Assembly: GCF_012844305.1 (NCBI RefSeq)
Contig: NZ_JABANE010000033.1
Span: 16,120-80,119, forward strand
Source of the DNA: Flammeovirga aprica JL-4
Lineage (GTDB): Bacteria > Bacteroidota > Bacteroidia > Cytophagales > Flammeovirgaceae
Length of the DNA stretch: 64,000 nt
Direction: 5' to 3'
In this document: positions 18,303 through 27,046 of the stretch, piece by piece
Numbering within the stretch: the first letter of the stretch is position 1
Layout of the letters: each line of letters begins with the position of its first letter
Program-made: the position numbers and the translations under genes
The notes under the pieces: generated by a model
The model's database searches: none
Seen by the model: the letters and a program-made list of their open reading frames with translations, nothing else
What the model was told of the DNA's origin: nothing

Positions 18303-19090
18303 TATTTTATAAAGTAATTAGCGGTTAAAACTTCAGTTTTCTTTTTTCGATTACCTCCTTTATTATTGACAGTAACTTCCTGTTCAATTTTAATTTGGCT
18401 CCACTTGTTTCTCTTTTTGTATTCCTCAAGAATCGGTGAGGGATAACTTGATAAAAGAAACTTTCCTTCTATTGCTTCAAGTTTTTTTAGAAGCATTTCA
18501 AAATCTTCAATGGTGTACCCATCATAGTGCCCACAATTAGAATTGAAATAAGGTGGATCACAATAAAAGAAGGCTTGTGGAGTATCTCTTGAAGTAATTA
18601 TTCGAAGAGCATCCGTACATTCAATTTGAACATCCTGCAAACGAATAGCATAATCCAAAGTGAAGCCTTCTCTCTTATTTTGGACTTTTTTAGAGGTAGT
18701 ATTTTTCTTTTTGTCATACCCCCATGAACCATCAATCTTTGAAGCAAACCCTTGAGACGAAAGCACCCAAACAGCCCAAGCTCTTTTTAGCTCAGAGAAC
18801 ATATCGGGATTGTTGTAAATAACACTTGCTTTACGATACATATCTCTTGAATGAAGTGAGATTTGAATTTCTTTTTCGAGCGATGTAAAATCCTGTTGTA
18901 CTATTTTGTAGAAGTTCATCATTTCTCTATTAGTATCATTGATGACTTCCACACCACTTTTTTCTTTTTCAAAAAAGACTGCTCCACCTCCAAAGAATGG
19001 TTCACTATAAAGATTATGCTCAGGTATCAAAGCAATAATTCTTGATGCCAGCTTTTGTTTTCCACCATAATAGGTGATTGGTGTTTTCAT
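18302..19090 (-). CDS. D12-class DNA adenine methyltransferase (Dam-like)
   Basis: 262 aa. The SAM-binding motif is YYGGKQKL (7-14) with PFFGGGAVFFEK (31-42), and the catalytic motif is DPPYF (178-182), as in D12/Dam N6-adenine methylases. Adds a methyl group to adenine in a short target site; the target cannot be read from sequence. No partner nuclease is adjacent, so it is an orphan methylase, likely protecting phage DNA from restriction or marking it for regulation. It is embedded in the baseplate operon between the DUF5675-like gene and gpJ. Confidence 0.88.
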   Translation of the reverse strand: MKTPITYYGGKQKLASRIIALIPEHNLYSEPFFGGGAVFFEKEKSGVEVINDTNREMMNFYKIVQQDFTSLEKEIQISLHSRDMYRKASVIYNNPDMFSELKRAWAVWVLSSQGFASKIDGSWGYDKKKNTTSKKVQNKREGFTLDYAIRLQDVQIECTDALRIITSRDTPQAFFYCDPPYFNSNCGHYDGYTIEDFEMLLKKLEAIEGKFLLSSYPSPILEEYKKRNKWSQIKIEQEVTVNNKGGNRKKKTEVLTANYFIK

Positions 19091-19159
19091 TATTGTATTA
19101 TTAAAGTGATTGAAATATTCTTTAGTAATACATTCTTTTATTGGGGATAAGTAAAGAGT

Positions 19160-19564
19160 TTAGATAATCGTTAATTGGAAGCTTCTGCGACCGATCATAT
19201 ACTTCATTTTCTTAAAGGTGTCTTTTGAAGAAGTCACATCTTTATAACCATCTCTGTTGATGTCATAAAACTGCTTCCCAACCAATACACACCCTTTTAT
19301 ATCCGTATAGAAATTTCCCCAATGAAAGAGAATCAAATCACGATTAGGAACACCAGTAATATGATAATGATGACCGTATTTTTGAGAGTAGCGAGGTACA
19401 CAGGTATAAGTACCTTTTGGTATGCAGGAAATAAAGTTTTGATTACCCTTATCCGCTAACTCTAAAGTTTTACACTCAAAAGCCTTATTGAGACCTTTGA
19501 AAACGGAAAGAATTCCCAGCGTCTGTTTTTGATCCTGCTGTAATCTTGCGATAATAACTTTCAT
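19160..19564 (-). CDS. DUF5675-like protein, possible lysis-module member
   Basis: 134 aa with GILSVFKGLNKAFECKTLELADKGN, ISCIPKGTYTC, HYHITGVPNRDLILFHWGN and GCVLVGKQF. This pattern (GtY.c, H...r..IliH.GN, GCi.vG) matches DUF5675 as I recall it and resembles the HxxxxxxGC core of L,D-transpeptidase-like folds. DUF5675 genes often sit beside lysis genes in Bacteroidota prophages, and here the next gene is a coiled-coil membrane protein. A cell-wall role is inferred. Confidence 0.65.
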   Translation of the reverse strand: MKVIIARLQQDQKQTLGILSVFKGLNKAFECKTLELADKGNQNFISCIPKGTYTCVPRYSQKYGHHYHITGVPNRDLILFHWGNFYTDIKGCVLVGKQFYDINRDGYKDVTSSKDTFKKMKYMIGRRSFQLTII

Positions 19565-19565
19565 G

Positions 19566-20231
19566 TTACTTCTTTTTTATGATGATTGAATTCACTCCAT
19601 TTACTTTGATCGAGGGGTTAGGAGAAAGTACTTCCACCTTCCAGTGCTTTTTCCCTAAGAACCAGTTCCGCTCCCAATAAGCAACAACCTCAATAGGAAC
19701 TTTTACTTCATACTCCAGAGAAGCGAAATTACTTTCTGTCACATAAGCATCTATAAAAGCGTAGTCATCATACCAATAAAAAGCTTTCGCAAATTCCTCT
19801 CGTTCCACCTCATCAATGATGATATTTACCGTAGTGTCTACCACTATGATATTATCAACTTTTGCACTGGCATTAAGTGAGACCTGATACGCCGACTCAA
19901 GGTTTCTATACTTCTTTTGCAAGCCTTTATACTTACTAAGCCATTCAAACTTTTCTTGTTCATAAACCTCTTTTAAAGTGCTTTTAGAAAGAGCCAAACC
20001 ATCAGCTTTAGCGACCTCTTGATTGTACTTGTTTTTATAGCTTTCAATATCTTGGGTGTAGCTTTCAGACAAATCTTTCAACTCTCCAATCTCCTTGTTT
20101 TTAGAACAGGTAGTGAAAGTCAATGACCCTGTAATCACTGCCAGAATCAAAATCACAACTTGTTTATAAAACTTCAAGAAGAGGTGTTTGGCATAAGGGA
20201 ATGTCATCCCTGCAAATAGTGTCGTTATCAT
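19566..20231 (-). CDS. Membrane-anchored coiled-coil protein, spanin-like candidate
   Basis: 221 aa. One membrane segment (about 24-42, QVVILILAVITGSLTF) is followed by a coiled coil (about 47-115, heptads rich in K/E/L), then a beta-rich C-terminal domain with WYDDYAFIDAYV and YWERNWFLGKKHWKVEV. This resembles DUF6549-type proteins of Bacteroidota phages and the layout of i-spanins, which link inner and outer membranes at lysis. It overlaps the gp25-like gene by 4 bp and is 1 bp from the DUF5675-like gene. Spanin role is inference. Confidence 0.5.
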   Translation of the reverse strand: MITTLFAGMTFPYAKHLFLKFYKQVVILILAVITGSLTFTTCSKNKEIGELKDLSESYTQDIESYKNKYNQEVAKADGLALSKSTLKEVYEQEKFEWLSKYKGLQKKYRNLESAYQVSLNASAKVDNIIVVDTTVNIIIDEVEREEFAKAFYWYDDYAFIDAYVTESNFASLEYEVKVPIEVVAYWERNWFLGKKHWKVEVLSPNPSIKVNGVNSIIIKKK

Positions 20232-20512
20232 TTTCGTTTTGTTTTTAGATTGATATTTCCGTTTTCGTAAATGTCCAGCTCTCGGATTTCCTTTTCATCC
20301 AGCTCCATATTCTCAATGATCAGCTTATACAATTCACCAAGATCACTATCCACAAAAGAGCTTATTCCTACACCCAAATCAGGAAACTCTCTATAATCAC
20401 CTTTATGAGCAATCAAGATTAATTTCTCCTCTTGATTAAGTGAATCATCTATTGTAAAATCACCTTTTGTGATTTTCAATGTATTGTCATCATTGAGAAT
20501 GAAATCTTTCAT
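20228..20512 (-). CDS. Baseplate wedge protein, gpW/gp25-like
   Basis: 94 aa, the normal size. EEKLILIAHKGDYREFPDLGVGISSFVDSD corresponds to the core of gp25-family proteins (a GE.. .P..G.g...), followed by a short helical part and LDIYENGNINLKTKRK. Forms part of the wedge around the baseplate hub in contractile tails. Located between the gpV-like spike and the spanin candidate. Confidence 0.72.
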   Translation of the reverse strand: MKDFILNDDNTLKITKGDFTIDDSLNQEEKLILIAHKGDYREFPDLGVGISSFVDSDLGELYKLIIENMELDEKEIRELDIYENGNINLKTKRK

Positions 20513-20513
20513 A

Positions 20514-21077
20514 TCAGTGTTTGATTTTAGTATTTTCTACTTTTGAGAAATCACTTATTTCAAAGCTTTTTAATGTTGAATTTAATACCTGTTGAAAAGC
20601 ACTTGGAGAACCATTACCTAATTCATTTACAGGAGTACTCAGTACGTTTAGAAATGCTTCCAATAATCTATTATTCTTTTCCAACTCCTCAACCAAAGTT
20701 GGTGTAATCAAAAGTCCTCCATTGTTTCCTTCATTGAAGATGATTCCATTTTGATCTACTTCTATAGTTGTTTCCCCAATGACCGTTTTTTGCTTTTCAG
20801 GTTCATTAACCATGACCACAAAAGCATCAATTTGAGAAGTACCAATCATAGCAACCATCACTATACTTTCCACTTTTGGGAAAACTACCGTGTAGTTACT
20901 TCCATTATCCAAGGAGGCTTTCAAACGAACATCTGGAAGTTCTACTTCCTCGTGTAAAGGCAATGCAACGATAGAGGTACTTTCCTCATTAACCGAGATT
21001 ACCTTTGCAGGAAAAAGTACAGGTGGCTTTTCAACAATTCGCCGTAATAAATCCGATATATCTTCTTCGTACCCCAT
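20514..21077 (-). CDS. Baseplate assembly/spike protein, gpV (Mu gp45)-like
   Basis: 187 aa. An OB-fold-like N-terminal part (FPAKVISVNEESTSIVALPL...LPDVRLKASLDNG...VVFPKVESIVMVAMIG) is followed by a beta-prism-like strand region (TTIEVDQNGIIFNEGNNGG) and a helical tail. Typical of gpV/gp45 spike proteins in Bacteroidota Mu-like phages. Its ATG overlaps the stop of the hub gene, supporting coupled translation. Confidence 0.7.
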   Translation of the reverse strand: MGYEEDISDLLRRIVEKPPVLFPAKVISVNEESTSIVALPLHEEVELPDVRLKASLDNGSNYTVVFPKVESIVMVAMIGTSQIDAFVVMVNEPEKQKTVIGETTIEVDQNGIIFNEGNNGGLLITPTLVEELEKNNRLLEAFLNVLSTPVNELGNGSPSAFQQVLNSTLKSFEISDFSKVENTKIKH

Positions 21078-22030
21078 TAGGTGAGCTTTTTACCTAATTC
21101 AATTTCTTTTCTACCTCCATTACTGGAGAAGGTGGTGGTGACTTTATCAATATTAAAAGCACCATTCTTGGAGGGGTTCTCCTCATCAACCACATTGGCG
21201 GTCATCCCAAACGTGGCATAGGGAAATAGAAAGGTCTTCACACCCCCTTCATATCGACCTAACCGTAATCGCTCCATTTCTTCTTCTGCCTGTACTTTCA
21301 ATTCAGCTTTGGTTCGAGCGGTATATGAAGTAAACTTCTTCTGAATTCCATCAGGTTCACCGACTGTCACCTCCAGTACAGTATTATCAGGTTGAATTCC
21401 TTTGCCTTTTACTTCTATTGCTTCATCTACAAAATCTCGATAGGTAAGGTTTTCAGAGATAATATTCCGATTGAAATTATAATCAACTTCACCCACATTC
21501 TCCACCAAACTCAGTCCTGCATATAGTGTCTTCCCTCTGAAATATGCTGTTAATCCAAACTCCTCTTTGATCTTTTTCAAAGCTTCAAAAGCATTAATAT
21601 TTGAAACCCTGAACTTGTCCAATTCTACATTTGGTACATCCTCAGAAAGCACTATTTCGGTATCACTGACGAGGTGGTTTAAAACAGTTTTAAGATCGGT
21701 TTTAACCCACACTTTATTGACTCTTTTCAGCTTTAGCAAAAAGGCATAATCCTCTAATTCAATCTTAATAGGTTTGGTTTGGTGAAAGCGTGTAACGAAA
21801 CCTGTAAACTCTTGATTAAGGTATTCCTGTCCATCGAAGTAATACCCCAATTCAATATTGAATTTCGTCCCTCTCTTCATTACCTGTCCTAAACTTTTAT
21901 CTACCTCATCTGAAACAGATGGAAGTTTCAAGACAGCAGTATCTGCAAGTGTTGTCCATGATTTCTCAATCTTGACTTCATTCACACAAGGCAGTTGAAC
22001 AGTATCAGCGATAGTGATTTTATGTATCAT
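21077..22030 (-). CDS. Baseplate hub protein, gpD (Mu gp44)-like
   Basis: 317 aa from the ATG at 22030 (MIHKITIADTVQLP). An in-frame ATG at 22072 would add a hydrophobic leader that looks like a signal peptide but is unlikely for a cytoplasmic hub and overlaps the previous gene. Contains two split-barrel-type regions (VNEVKIEKSWTTLADTAVLKLP; FNIELGYYFDGQEYLNQEFTGFV) and a middle NINAFEALKKIKEEFGLTAYFRGKTLYAG segment, characteristic of phage late-control D proteins. Sits between the DUF6046-like tail protein and gpV. Confidence 0.78.
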   Translation of the reverse strand: MIHKITIADTVQLPCVNEVKIEKSWTTLADTAVLKLPSVSDEVDKSLGQVMKRGTKFNIELGYYFDGQEYLNQEFTGFVTRFHQTKPIKIELEDYAFLLKLKRVNKVWVKTDLKTVLNHLVSDTEIVLSEDVPNVELDKFRVSNINAFEALKKIKEEFGLTAYFRGKTLYAGLSLVENVGEVDYNFNRNIISENLTYRDFVDEAIEVKGKGIQPDNTVLEVTVGEPDGIQKKFTSYTARTKAELKVQAEEEMERLRLGRYEGGVKTFLFPYATFGMTANVVDEENPSKNGAFNIDKVTTTFSSNGGRKEIELGKKLT

Positions 22031-22068
22031 TAATAGCATAATGACGAGTAGTTTCATTGCAAAATTTT

Positions 22069-22665
22069 TCATTTTAATTGTTTTATTATTTCAGAATAGA
22101 TGTTTTCAGTACTACTCCCTTGATCCGAATATCCTTTAATAGTGTAAGCCTGTCTGTCAGGTGTTCCTTTTTGACCAGGGAAGCTATACGTTTCAATTGC
22201 GATATATTCTATATTCAATAATGAAGTGACCATTGATTCAATTTTCACAGCCTGCTGTTTTTCACAAATGGCTCTTAATGTCTTGAAGCTTTGTTCTGGA
22301 AACCTTTTACTCATGACCTTGTAAGCAGGCTCAAAACCTGAGTTGGTATTATCCATCAAAAGACCTTGAATACTGATCACATAATCATCCTCCATAAACA
22401 GCTCCTTTACCGTACCTCGTTTTTTTGATCGATTGATACCAGTACGCTTTATCACCTTTCTAGAGCTGATCGTGATGATGGGCTCCAAGGGTAAATCCTC
22501 ACCATCCAACTTGACGGGCATATAGAGTTCTGTATCAAAAATCTCACTGATACGGGTTTCTCCATTCTTAACACGGGTTAGAAGGTTTACCGATTCCTCT
22601 GCTGACTTTTTTGCAAAAGTAGGATATAAACCACCTGTCAGATTATTGATATTAAAATCAGCCAT
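22069..22665 (-). CDS. Phage tail protein, DUF6046-like
   Basis: 198 aa. EPIITISSRKVIKRTGINRSKKRGTVKELF and DYVISIQGLLMD match the pattern of DUF6046 proteins, which follow the tape measure in Bacteroidota contractile-tail phages and occupy the place of DNA-circularisation/tail protein gpN. It starts within the last codons of the tape measure (8-bp overlap). Role in joining tube and hub is inferred from position. Confidence 0.65.
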   Translation of the reverse strand: MADFNINNLTGGLYPTFAKKSAEESVNLLTRVKNGETRISEIFDTELYMPVKLDGEDLPLEPIITISSRKVIKRTGINRSKKRGTVKELFMEDDYVISIQGLLMDNTNSGFEPAYKVMSKRFPEQSFKTLRAICEKQQAVKIESMVTSLLNIEYIAIETYSFPGQKGTPDRQAYTIKGYSDQGSSTENIYSEIIKQLK

Positions 22666-24676
22666 TTTGATAATTTGCAGTTGAGGTTAATAATCTATAA
22701 ATCACTTCCTGTACTTTCTCCTCAATTTCCTCAATACCTTCCGATACCTCTTGAGCTTCAATCTTAATCATCTCAATCATGTTGCCCATAGAAATATTAA
22801 TGGTAGTTTGTCTAGCTCCACCTTTTGAAATGGAATTAACTCCATTTTTATTGTCGTCAGATTTCGTTGGAGCTTCAGCACTTAAAAGAGAATTAGCAGA
22901 AGAGCTTACGGGTTGAGTCGTTGGAGAAACACTCACTTTGTGATTGAGTTTTTCCAGTTTCGCCGATTTCATTTCAGCATTATATCCCTTAGTAAATGCC
23001 CCTGCAAGGTTGGAACCGTACTTCATAGCAAAACCGACTGGAGTTGCTGAAACCAAACCTTTACCCAATGCTTTTGCACCTGCTTTGATCTGATCTACAT
23101 TACCGTTAAACACTCCTGCGATCATATCACCAATGCCACCCAAAATATTAACAGCAACATCTTTGATTGAAACAAAAGCCTCTTTAAATGCTTCCCATAA
23201 GCCCCAAACACCACCACGGAACCAATCAAACTTTTGATATGCGTAATACATCGCACCCACCAAAGCTCCAATAGCTACAATCACCAAACCAATAGGATTG
23301 GCTGACATCACCGCATTAAGAATCATCTGTCCTTTTGCCATTGCAAGCGTTGCAATCTGACTGATATTCATTGCCACTGAATACGCTTTTGAGACTATCG
23401 TAAGTACTCCCCAAGCAGTTGCTGAAGCCATCAAACCGACACCTAAAGCTTTGAGTACAGGAATATACGTTTCAGTATTTTCTCTTAACCAGACAATTGT
23501 ACTACCAACTCCATCCAACACTACTGCAAGGTGTGGTAAGATCATTTGTCCTAATTCCATCAAGACAATATTCAAACGGTTTTGAACTATACCTGAAAGT
23601 GTATTAAAATCACCTTGAGTATTTTTTAAAGCAGAGGACAAATCAAACTTTGAACTGTCGAAATTATTCAGTGTTTGAAGGACATCATCTCCAGAAGTTT
23701 TGAGTGAATTGAATAGAGACTGTAAACCTTCAGGACCACCTATTGAGTTTCTAAGAGTAGTGAATTGCTGATCACTCATTCCTTGTAATTTCGGCACTAG
23801 CTCACGAATCACTTCATCCAAGTTCCTTGTCTGACCGCTGGCATCATACATGCTGATACCAATCGACTCTAAACCTTTAATAGTATTTGTTGCCGTCAAT
23901 CCCTGTAAAGCAGATTTTGTAGCCGTTGCCGCCGTTGCACTGTCTTTGGAAATAGCAGTCATGGAAGCAAAGATTTTATTGGCAGTATCCACGCTTTGAC
24001 CTGCCGAACTTGCCACCCCTGCATACTCGGTTTGCACCTTCGCTAGTTCATCAAAAGTAGTAATACCCACCTGTACCGTTTTGGCACTTGAAGCGAGATA
24101 ATTATCCAAGTCATCTGCTGACAGCCCGAAAGCTTTCATTGCTTTTGTTGTAGAGTTGATCGACTCCGTCATATCGGCTTTTGTCGCCATAGAGAAGTTC
24201 GCCACTTTACTTACAATCTTGTCTACTTCCTCCCCGTATAATCCCGTTGCGGATTGCACATCATAAAAAGCTTTTGAAATCACTTTTGGATCCATTCCTT
24301 TTTCGAAAGCCATGTTTCGAATAGTACTGTCTAGCTGTTCAATTTGTCCTTGGGTCTTATCCAAGTTCAAATTTTTCAATTCCAAAAACTCGTTATTGTA
24401 TTCACTCGCATTTTTCACACCTACAGTCACTGCTCCAGTCAGAGCAGTAACACCAGCCGTAGCAAGTACAAAAGGATTACCAATGGCATTCATCGCACTT
24501 TCGAGTACTGGAATATCTTTGTAAGCTGTTTGCTTTAACTTAGAAGCATAACGCCCAAGACTATTATTCAGCTGATCCATTTTGGTGTTCATGCCACTTG
24601 CCACTTTTACCGCTCTTTTCAGAGCTGGAGAGGCACTGTCAGACACCTTCAATATGTACTCGTAGACTTTCGCCAT
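22658..24676 (-). CDS. Tail tape measure protein
   Basis: 672 aa. The N-terminal half is helical with the TP901-type region (AFGLSADDLDNYLASSAKTVQVGITTFDELAKVQTEYAGVASSAGQSV...). The middle has hydrophobic segments (about 395-480, including VLKALGVGLMASATAWGVL and NPIGLVIVAIGALVGAMYYAY), and the C-terminal part is A/S-rich. It sets tail length and is expelled on infection. The ATG overlaps the stop of the -1 frame of the tail chaperone (TAATG), the standard order chaperone-frameshift-tape measure. Confidence 0.92.
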   Translation of the reverse strand: MAKVYEYILKVSDSASPALKRAVKVASGMNTKMDQLNNSLGRYASKLKQTAYKDIPVLESAMNAIGNPFVLATAGVTALTGAVTVGVKNASEYNNEFLELKNLNLDKTQGQIEQLDSTIRNMAFEKGMDPKVISKAFYDVQSATGLYGEEVDKIVSKVANFSMATKADMTESINSTTKAMKAFGLSADDLDNYLASSAKTVQVGITTFDELAKVQTEYAGVASSAGQSVDTANKIFASMTAISKDSATAATATKSALQGLTATNTIKGLESIGISMYDASGQTRNLDEVIRELVPKLQGMSDQQFTTLRNSIGGPEGLQSLFNSLKTSGDDVLQTLNNFDSSKFDLSSALKNTQGDFNTLSGIVQNRLNIVLMELGQMILPHLAVVLDGVGSTIVWLRENTETYIPVLKALGVGLMASATAWGVLTIVSKAYSVAMNISQIATLAMAKGQMILNAVMSANPIGLVIVAIGALVGAMYYAYQKFDWFRGGVWGLWEAFKEAFVSIKDVAVNILGGIGDMIAGVFNGNVDQIKAGAKALGKGLVSATPVGFAMKYGSNLAGAFTKGYNAEMKSAKLEKLNHKVSVSPTTQPVSSSANSLLSAEAPTKSDDNKNGVNSISKGGARQTTINISMGNMIEMIKIEAQEVSEGIEEIEEKVQEVIYRLLTSTANYQNG

Positions 24677-25412
24677 TACTTTGGTTTAGGAGTATTGTGT
24701 TTTGCTTCTTCGTTTCTAGCCCAAACCAACGACTCGTAAGCATACGCCCACTCGTCGTCAGTAAGTGCTCTGGGGTTTGAAATGCCTAAATGATACATGA
24801 GCAGTGCATCACCTTTTCTGAAAAAGTCACTTTGTTTTGTGACTTTCGCAGAGCTTAAAGCTTTTTTACAGCGGACTTAGCCTCCTCTCTAAGTTCAGAG
24901 ACTACTGTCAATATTGACATATAGAGTTTAGGATCTTTTTTAAGTTCATCCAATTTCTTTACAGGGTCAGCCCAGTTTTTCTCAAGCAGGAACATTTGCT
25001 CTTCAAATGGCTTGCGTTGAGGATTATTTCTTTTAGCTGATTCTTCATCACTTCTATGAATCGGATTGACCTTACAAGTGTAACCCACTTTGTTAACTTG
25101 AATCTCAAAAACATTCCCTTTTTTCTCAAAAGTAGGATCAAATAAATCTAACAGCTCTTTGAGCTGATAAGCCAAACCTGCGAAATATTTATCTTGTTTG
25201 ATGGTTTCATCACCTTCAATCCAACAGTTATTAAGAATCGTTTCAGTCATCGCATAGTCTGAGACATTCATCATCGACAACACTTGTTGAAGCACCTTAA
25301 AGTTTTCGGTAGGCAACCAGATTAAAGCGGATTTTCTATCCACTGTTTCTATCAAAGCAATTTGTCCATATTGCTCTTTGTACTCCTTAATTTTTTCTTC
25401 AGTTAAATCCAT
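24676..25412 (-). CDS. Tail assembly chaperone, -1 frameshift fusion product
   Basis: Reading the gene at 24855-25412 to the slippery heptamer and shifting back one base continues in an open frame of 61 codons to a TAA at 24676-24678. The extension begins ALSSAKVTKQSDFF and contains LGISNPRALTDDEWAYAYESLVWARNEE, resembling gpGT/gpE'-type C-terminal domains. It has no start codon of its own upstream of a Met in mid-domain, so frameshifting is the natural way to make it. Lambda gpG/gpGT and P2 gpE/gpE+E' are the established parallels: the long form recruits tube subunits to the tape measure. Confidence 0.85.
24823..24867 (-). promoter_or_regulatory. Programmed -1 ribosomal frameshift signal
   Basis: On the minus strand the heptamer A AAA AAG (24861-24867) is in frame 0 (GTA AAA AAG CTT TAA). 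About 14 nt downstream is a perfect 8-bp hairpin AAAGTCAC / GTGACTTT with an 8-nt loop (24823-24846). The frame-0 stop follows the heptamer by one codon. A AAA AAG is the most efficient known bacterial -1 slip site, used in dnaX. Confidence 0.88.
24855..25412 (-). CDS. Tail assembly chaperone, frame-0 product (gpG-like)
   Basis: 185 aa, helical, with no enzymatic motif; ends SELREEAKSAVKKL. Lies between the tail tube gene and the tape measure, where the short chaperone is encoded in siphophages and contractile phages. Its last codons carry the slippery site that makes the longer fusion. A tyrosine- and leucine-rich middle (YFAGLAYQLKELLDLFDPTFEKK) and WADPVKKLDELKKDPKLYMSILTVV suggest binding of the tape-measure helices. 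Confidence 0.8.
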   Translation of the reverse strand: MDLTEEKIKEYKEQYGQIALIETVDRKSALIWLPTENFKVLQQVLSMMNVSDYAMTETILNNCWIEGDETIKQDKYFAGLAYQLKELLDLFDPTFEKKGNVFEIQVNKVGYTCKVNPIHRSDEESAKRNNPQRKPFEEQMFLLEKNWADPVKKLDELKKDPKLYMSILTVVSELREEAKSAVKKL

Positions 25413-25446
25413 TTTAAACCCCAGTTAAAAGTATTTTAAAAATTGA

Positions 25447-25854
25447 TTAAGAACGCTTAATGCCCAAGCAGATAGCGGGAAACGTCACTTCCATGCTTGT
25501 GTCTCCCTGTTCAAAGGCTTCTGCATCTTCTGTGATCTCAACACTTTTGAAATAGCGGAACGCCTGTTTACCCGTTTGCTCTTTTGCGTAAGCTAATGAG
25601 ACATCAAAGCTCACATCTAAAAGAGAATTCACACCTAATGATTTTTCAAGAGCAAGCTTTTCACCCAAGGTCATTTTCAGTTCAATACTGGGTTCTTTAT
25701 TACCTTTCCCAATACCGATTGGTTCATCTCCCTTTCCGTAAATAAACTCTTTCACTTGTGATTCTTTCCAGCTTACACCTCGAATACCTCCGACATCTTT
25801 ACCACCAACAATAACGGTCAAGTCTTTCCACGCAAATTCATCTGTACTAGCCAT
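25447..25854 (-). CDS. Tail tube protein
   Basis: 135 aa, beta-rich, with the opening DEFAWKDLTVIVGGKDVGGIRGVSWKESQVKEFIYGKGDEPIGIGKGN and the closing SVEITEDAEAFEQGDTSMEVTFPAICLGI, typical of Bacteroidota phage tube proteins that share the Hcp/gpFII fold. Sits right after the sheath gene (8-bp gap), as in Mu (sheath L, tube M). Forms the inner tail channel. Confidence 0.8.
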   Translation of the reverse strand: MASTDEFAWKDLTVIVGGKDVGGIRGVSWKESQVKEFIYGKGDEPIGIGKGNKEPSIELKMTLGEKLALEKSLGVNSLLDVSFDVSLAYAKEQTGKQAFRYFKSVEITEDAEAFEQGDTSMEVTFPAICLGIKRS

Positions 25855-25861
25855 AATTCAA

Positions 25862-27046
25862 TTAATTTGATAGCCCTAAATTCACATCAATATATTTAGG
25901 ATAGCCTTTTGGTCTTATCCCAATTTTCTCAATCACTAACTGATCGGTTTGCACTACATTTTGATTCGTAGGCATTACTAGTTTCACTCCAGATGCTGAA
26001 CCTGTCGTTACCAAAGCAGAGTTTAATGCTTCTTCTACTGAGCCTTCAATATCTTTGATTATCGCAGGCTCCACCGTACCATCTTCATTCGTCTCCAGAT
26101 CATTATCAATCTGATTGATCAATGAATCATACGCTACTCTCAATCCACGGTCAATTACTCTCCCTCTTTGGATTTCTGAAAAATCATCGGCAGGATCACA
26201 AGCAGAAAGGAAACCCGTAAAGTAAAAACCATCGCGGTTTGCAAATTTTCTAAATGAGATATAACGCTTGTTATAAATCATGTCTTCAGCAGGATCATTG
26301 ACTTTTATCTTACCTCCAGCAGAAGTGTAAGCATTGCCCAGCGTAAAGACAGCACCATTTTGTACTTTAGAAATTGCTTCATGAATTTCATATTCTGCAG
26401 AGATACCCAATGCTAGTGCTACAGCAGGATAACCGTCTGATTGAGCCGAGCCAATAACAACACCAACACCATTAGTAGCGTCTTTAGAAAAATCATGAAG
26501 ATCTCCTGCAACACCAGTATAGGCTCTTCCTCCAACTAAAATCCTAAGAGGTGTTCTAAAACTTTGAGCTTCTTCAATTAACTCCTGAGCTTTTGCAACA
26601 GCCGTGATCACATCAGGATCAATCCCGTTATCAATAGTAGGGTTATAGGTGTCATTTGGTATCACATTAATACCTGCCATTGTGATTGCTCCACCAGCAT
26701 CAGATAATGCTTTCTTGACAATTGCTCCAGTCTTATCCAAAGCATCTGTCATTGTTGTATCCTCACTGATCAGCAAAACCCAAAGAGGAGTTCCCTTTCC
26801 TGCGGTGTCAAAGAAAGTGGAAATATCTGCATGCACATTGACACTATTTGCAGTGTCATAGTCTGTATCCAAGCCCAGAGCTTCTGCTTCCTCAATGCTT
26901 GTAATACGATGCACTTCATTCAATGCGATTTTTCCTGCAACCGCAATTCCTGTCAAAACCAACAAGTATTCTTCCGAGTTGGTCACATCTCTACCCAATT
27001 GATTATTGAGAATAGAGATGTTTACATTAGGTAAACCTTGTGACAT
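25862..27046 (-). CDS. Contractile tail sheath protein (DUF2586-like)
   Basis: 394 aa. Resembles DUF2586-type sheaths: LPNVNISILNNQLGRDV at the N-terminus, a central RILVGGRAYTGVAGDLHDFSKDATNGVGVVIG, DGFYFTGFLSACDPADDFSEIQRGRVIDRGLRVAYDSLINQ, and the terminal IEKIGIRPKGYPKYIDVNLGL. Polymerises around the tube and contracts on infection, showing that this is a myovirus-type phage. The ATG overlaps the stop of the upstream gene by one base. Confidence 0.82.
   Translation of the reverse strand: MSQGLPNVNISILNNQLGRDVTNSEEYLLVLTGIAVAGKIALNEVHRITSIEEAEALGLDTDYDTANSVNVHADISTFFDTAGKGTPLWVLLISEDTTMTDALDKTGAIVKKALSDAGGAITMAGINVIPNDTYNPTIDNGIDPDVITAVAKAQELIEEAQSFRTPLRILVGGRAYTGVAGDLHDFSKDATNGVGVVIGSAQSDGYPAVALALGISAEYEIHEAISKVQNGAVFTLGNAYTSAGGKIKVNDPAEDMIYNKRYISFRKFANRDGFYFTGFLSACDPADDFSEIQRGRVIDRGLRVAYDSLINQIDNDLETNEDGTVEPAIIKDIEGSVEEALNSALVTTGSASGVKLVMPTNQNVVQTDQLVIEKIGIRPKGYPKYIDVNLGLSN

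Noticed and set aside
22031..22072. Signal-peptide-like leader on the baseplate hub protein
   Set aside because: A secreted hub makes no sense; the hydrophobic stretch comes from an upstream in-frame ATG, and the Met at 22030 starts the conserved part.
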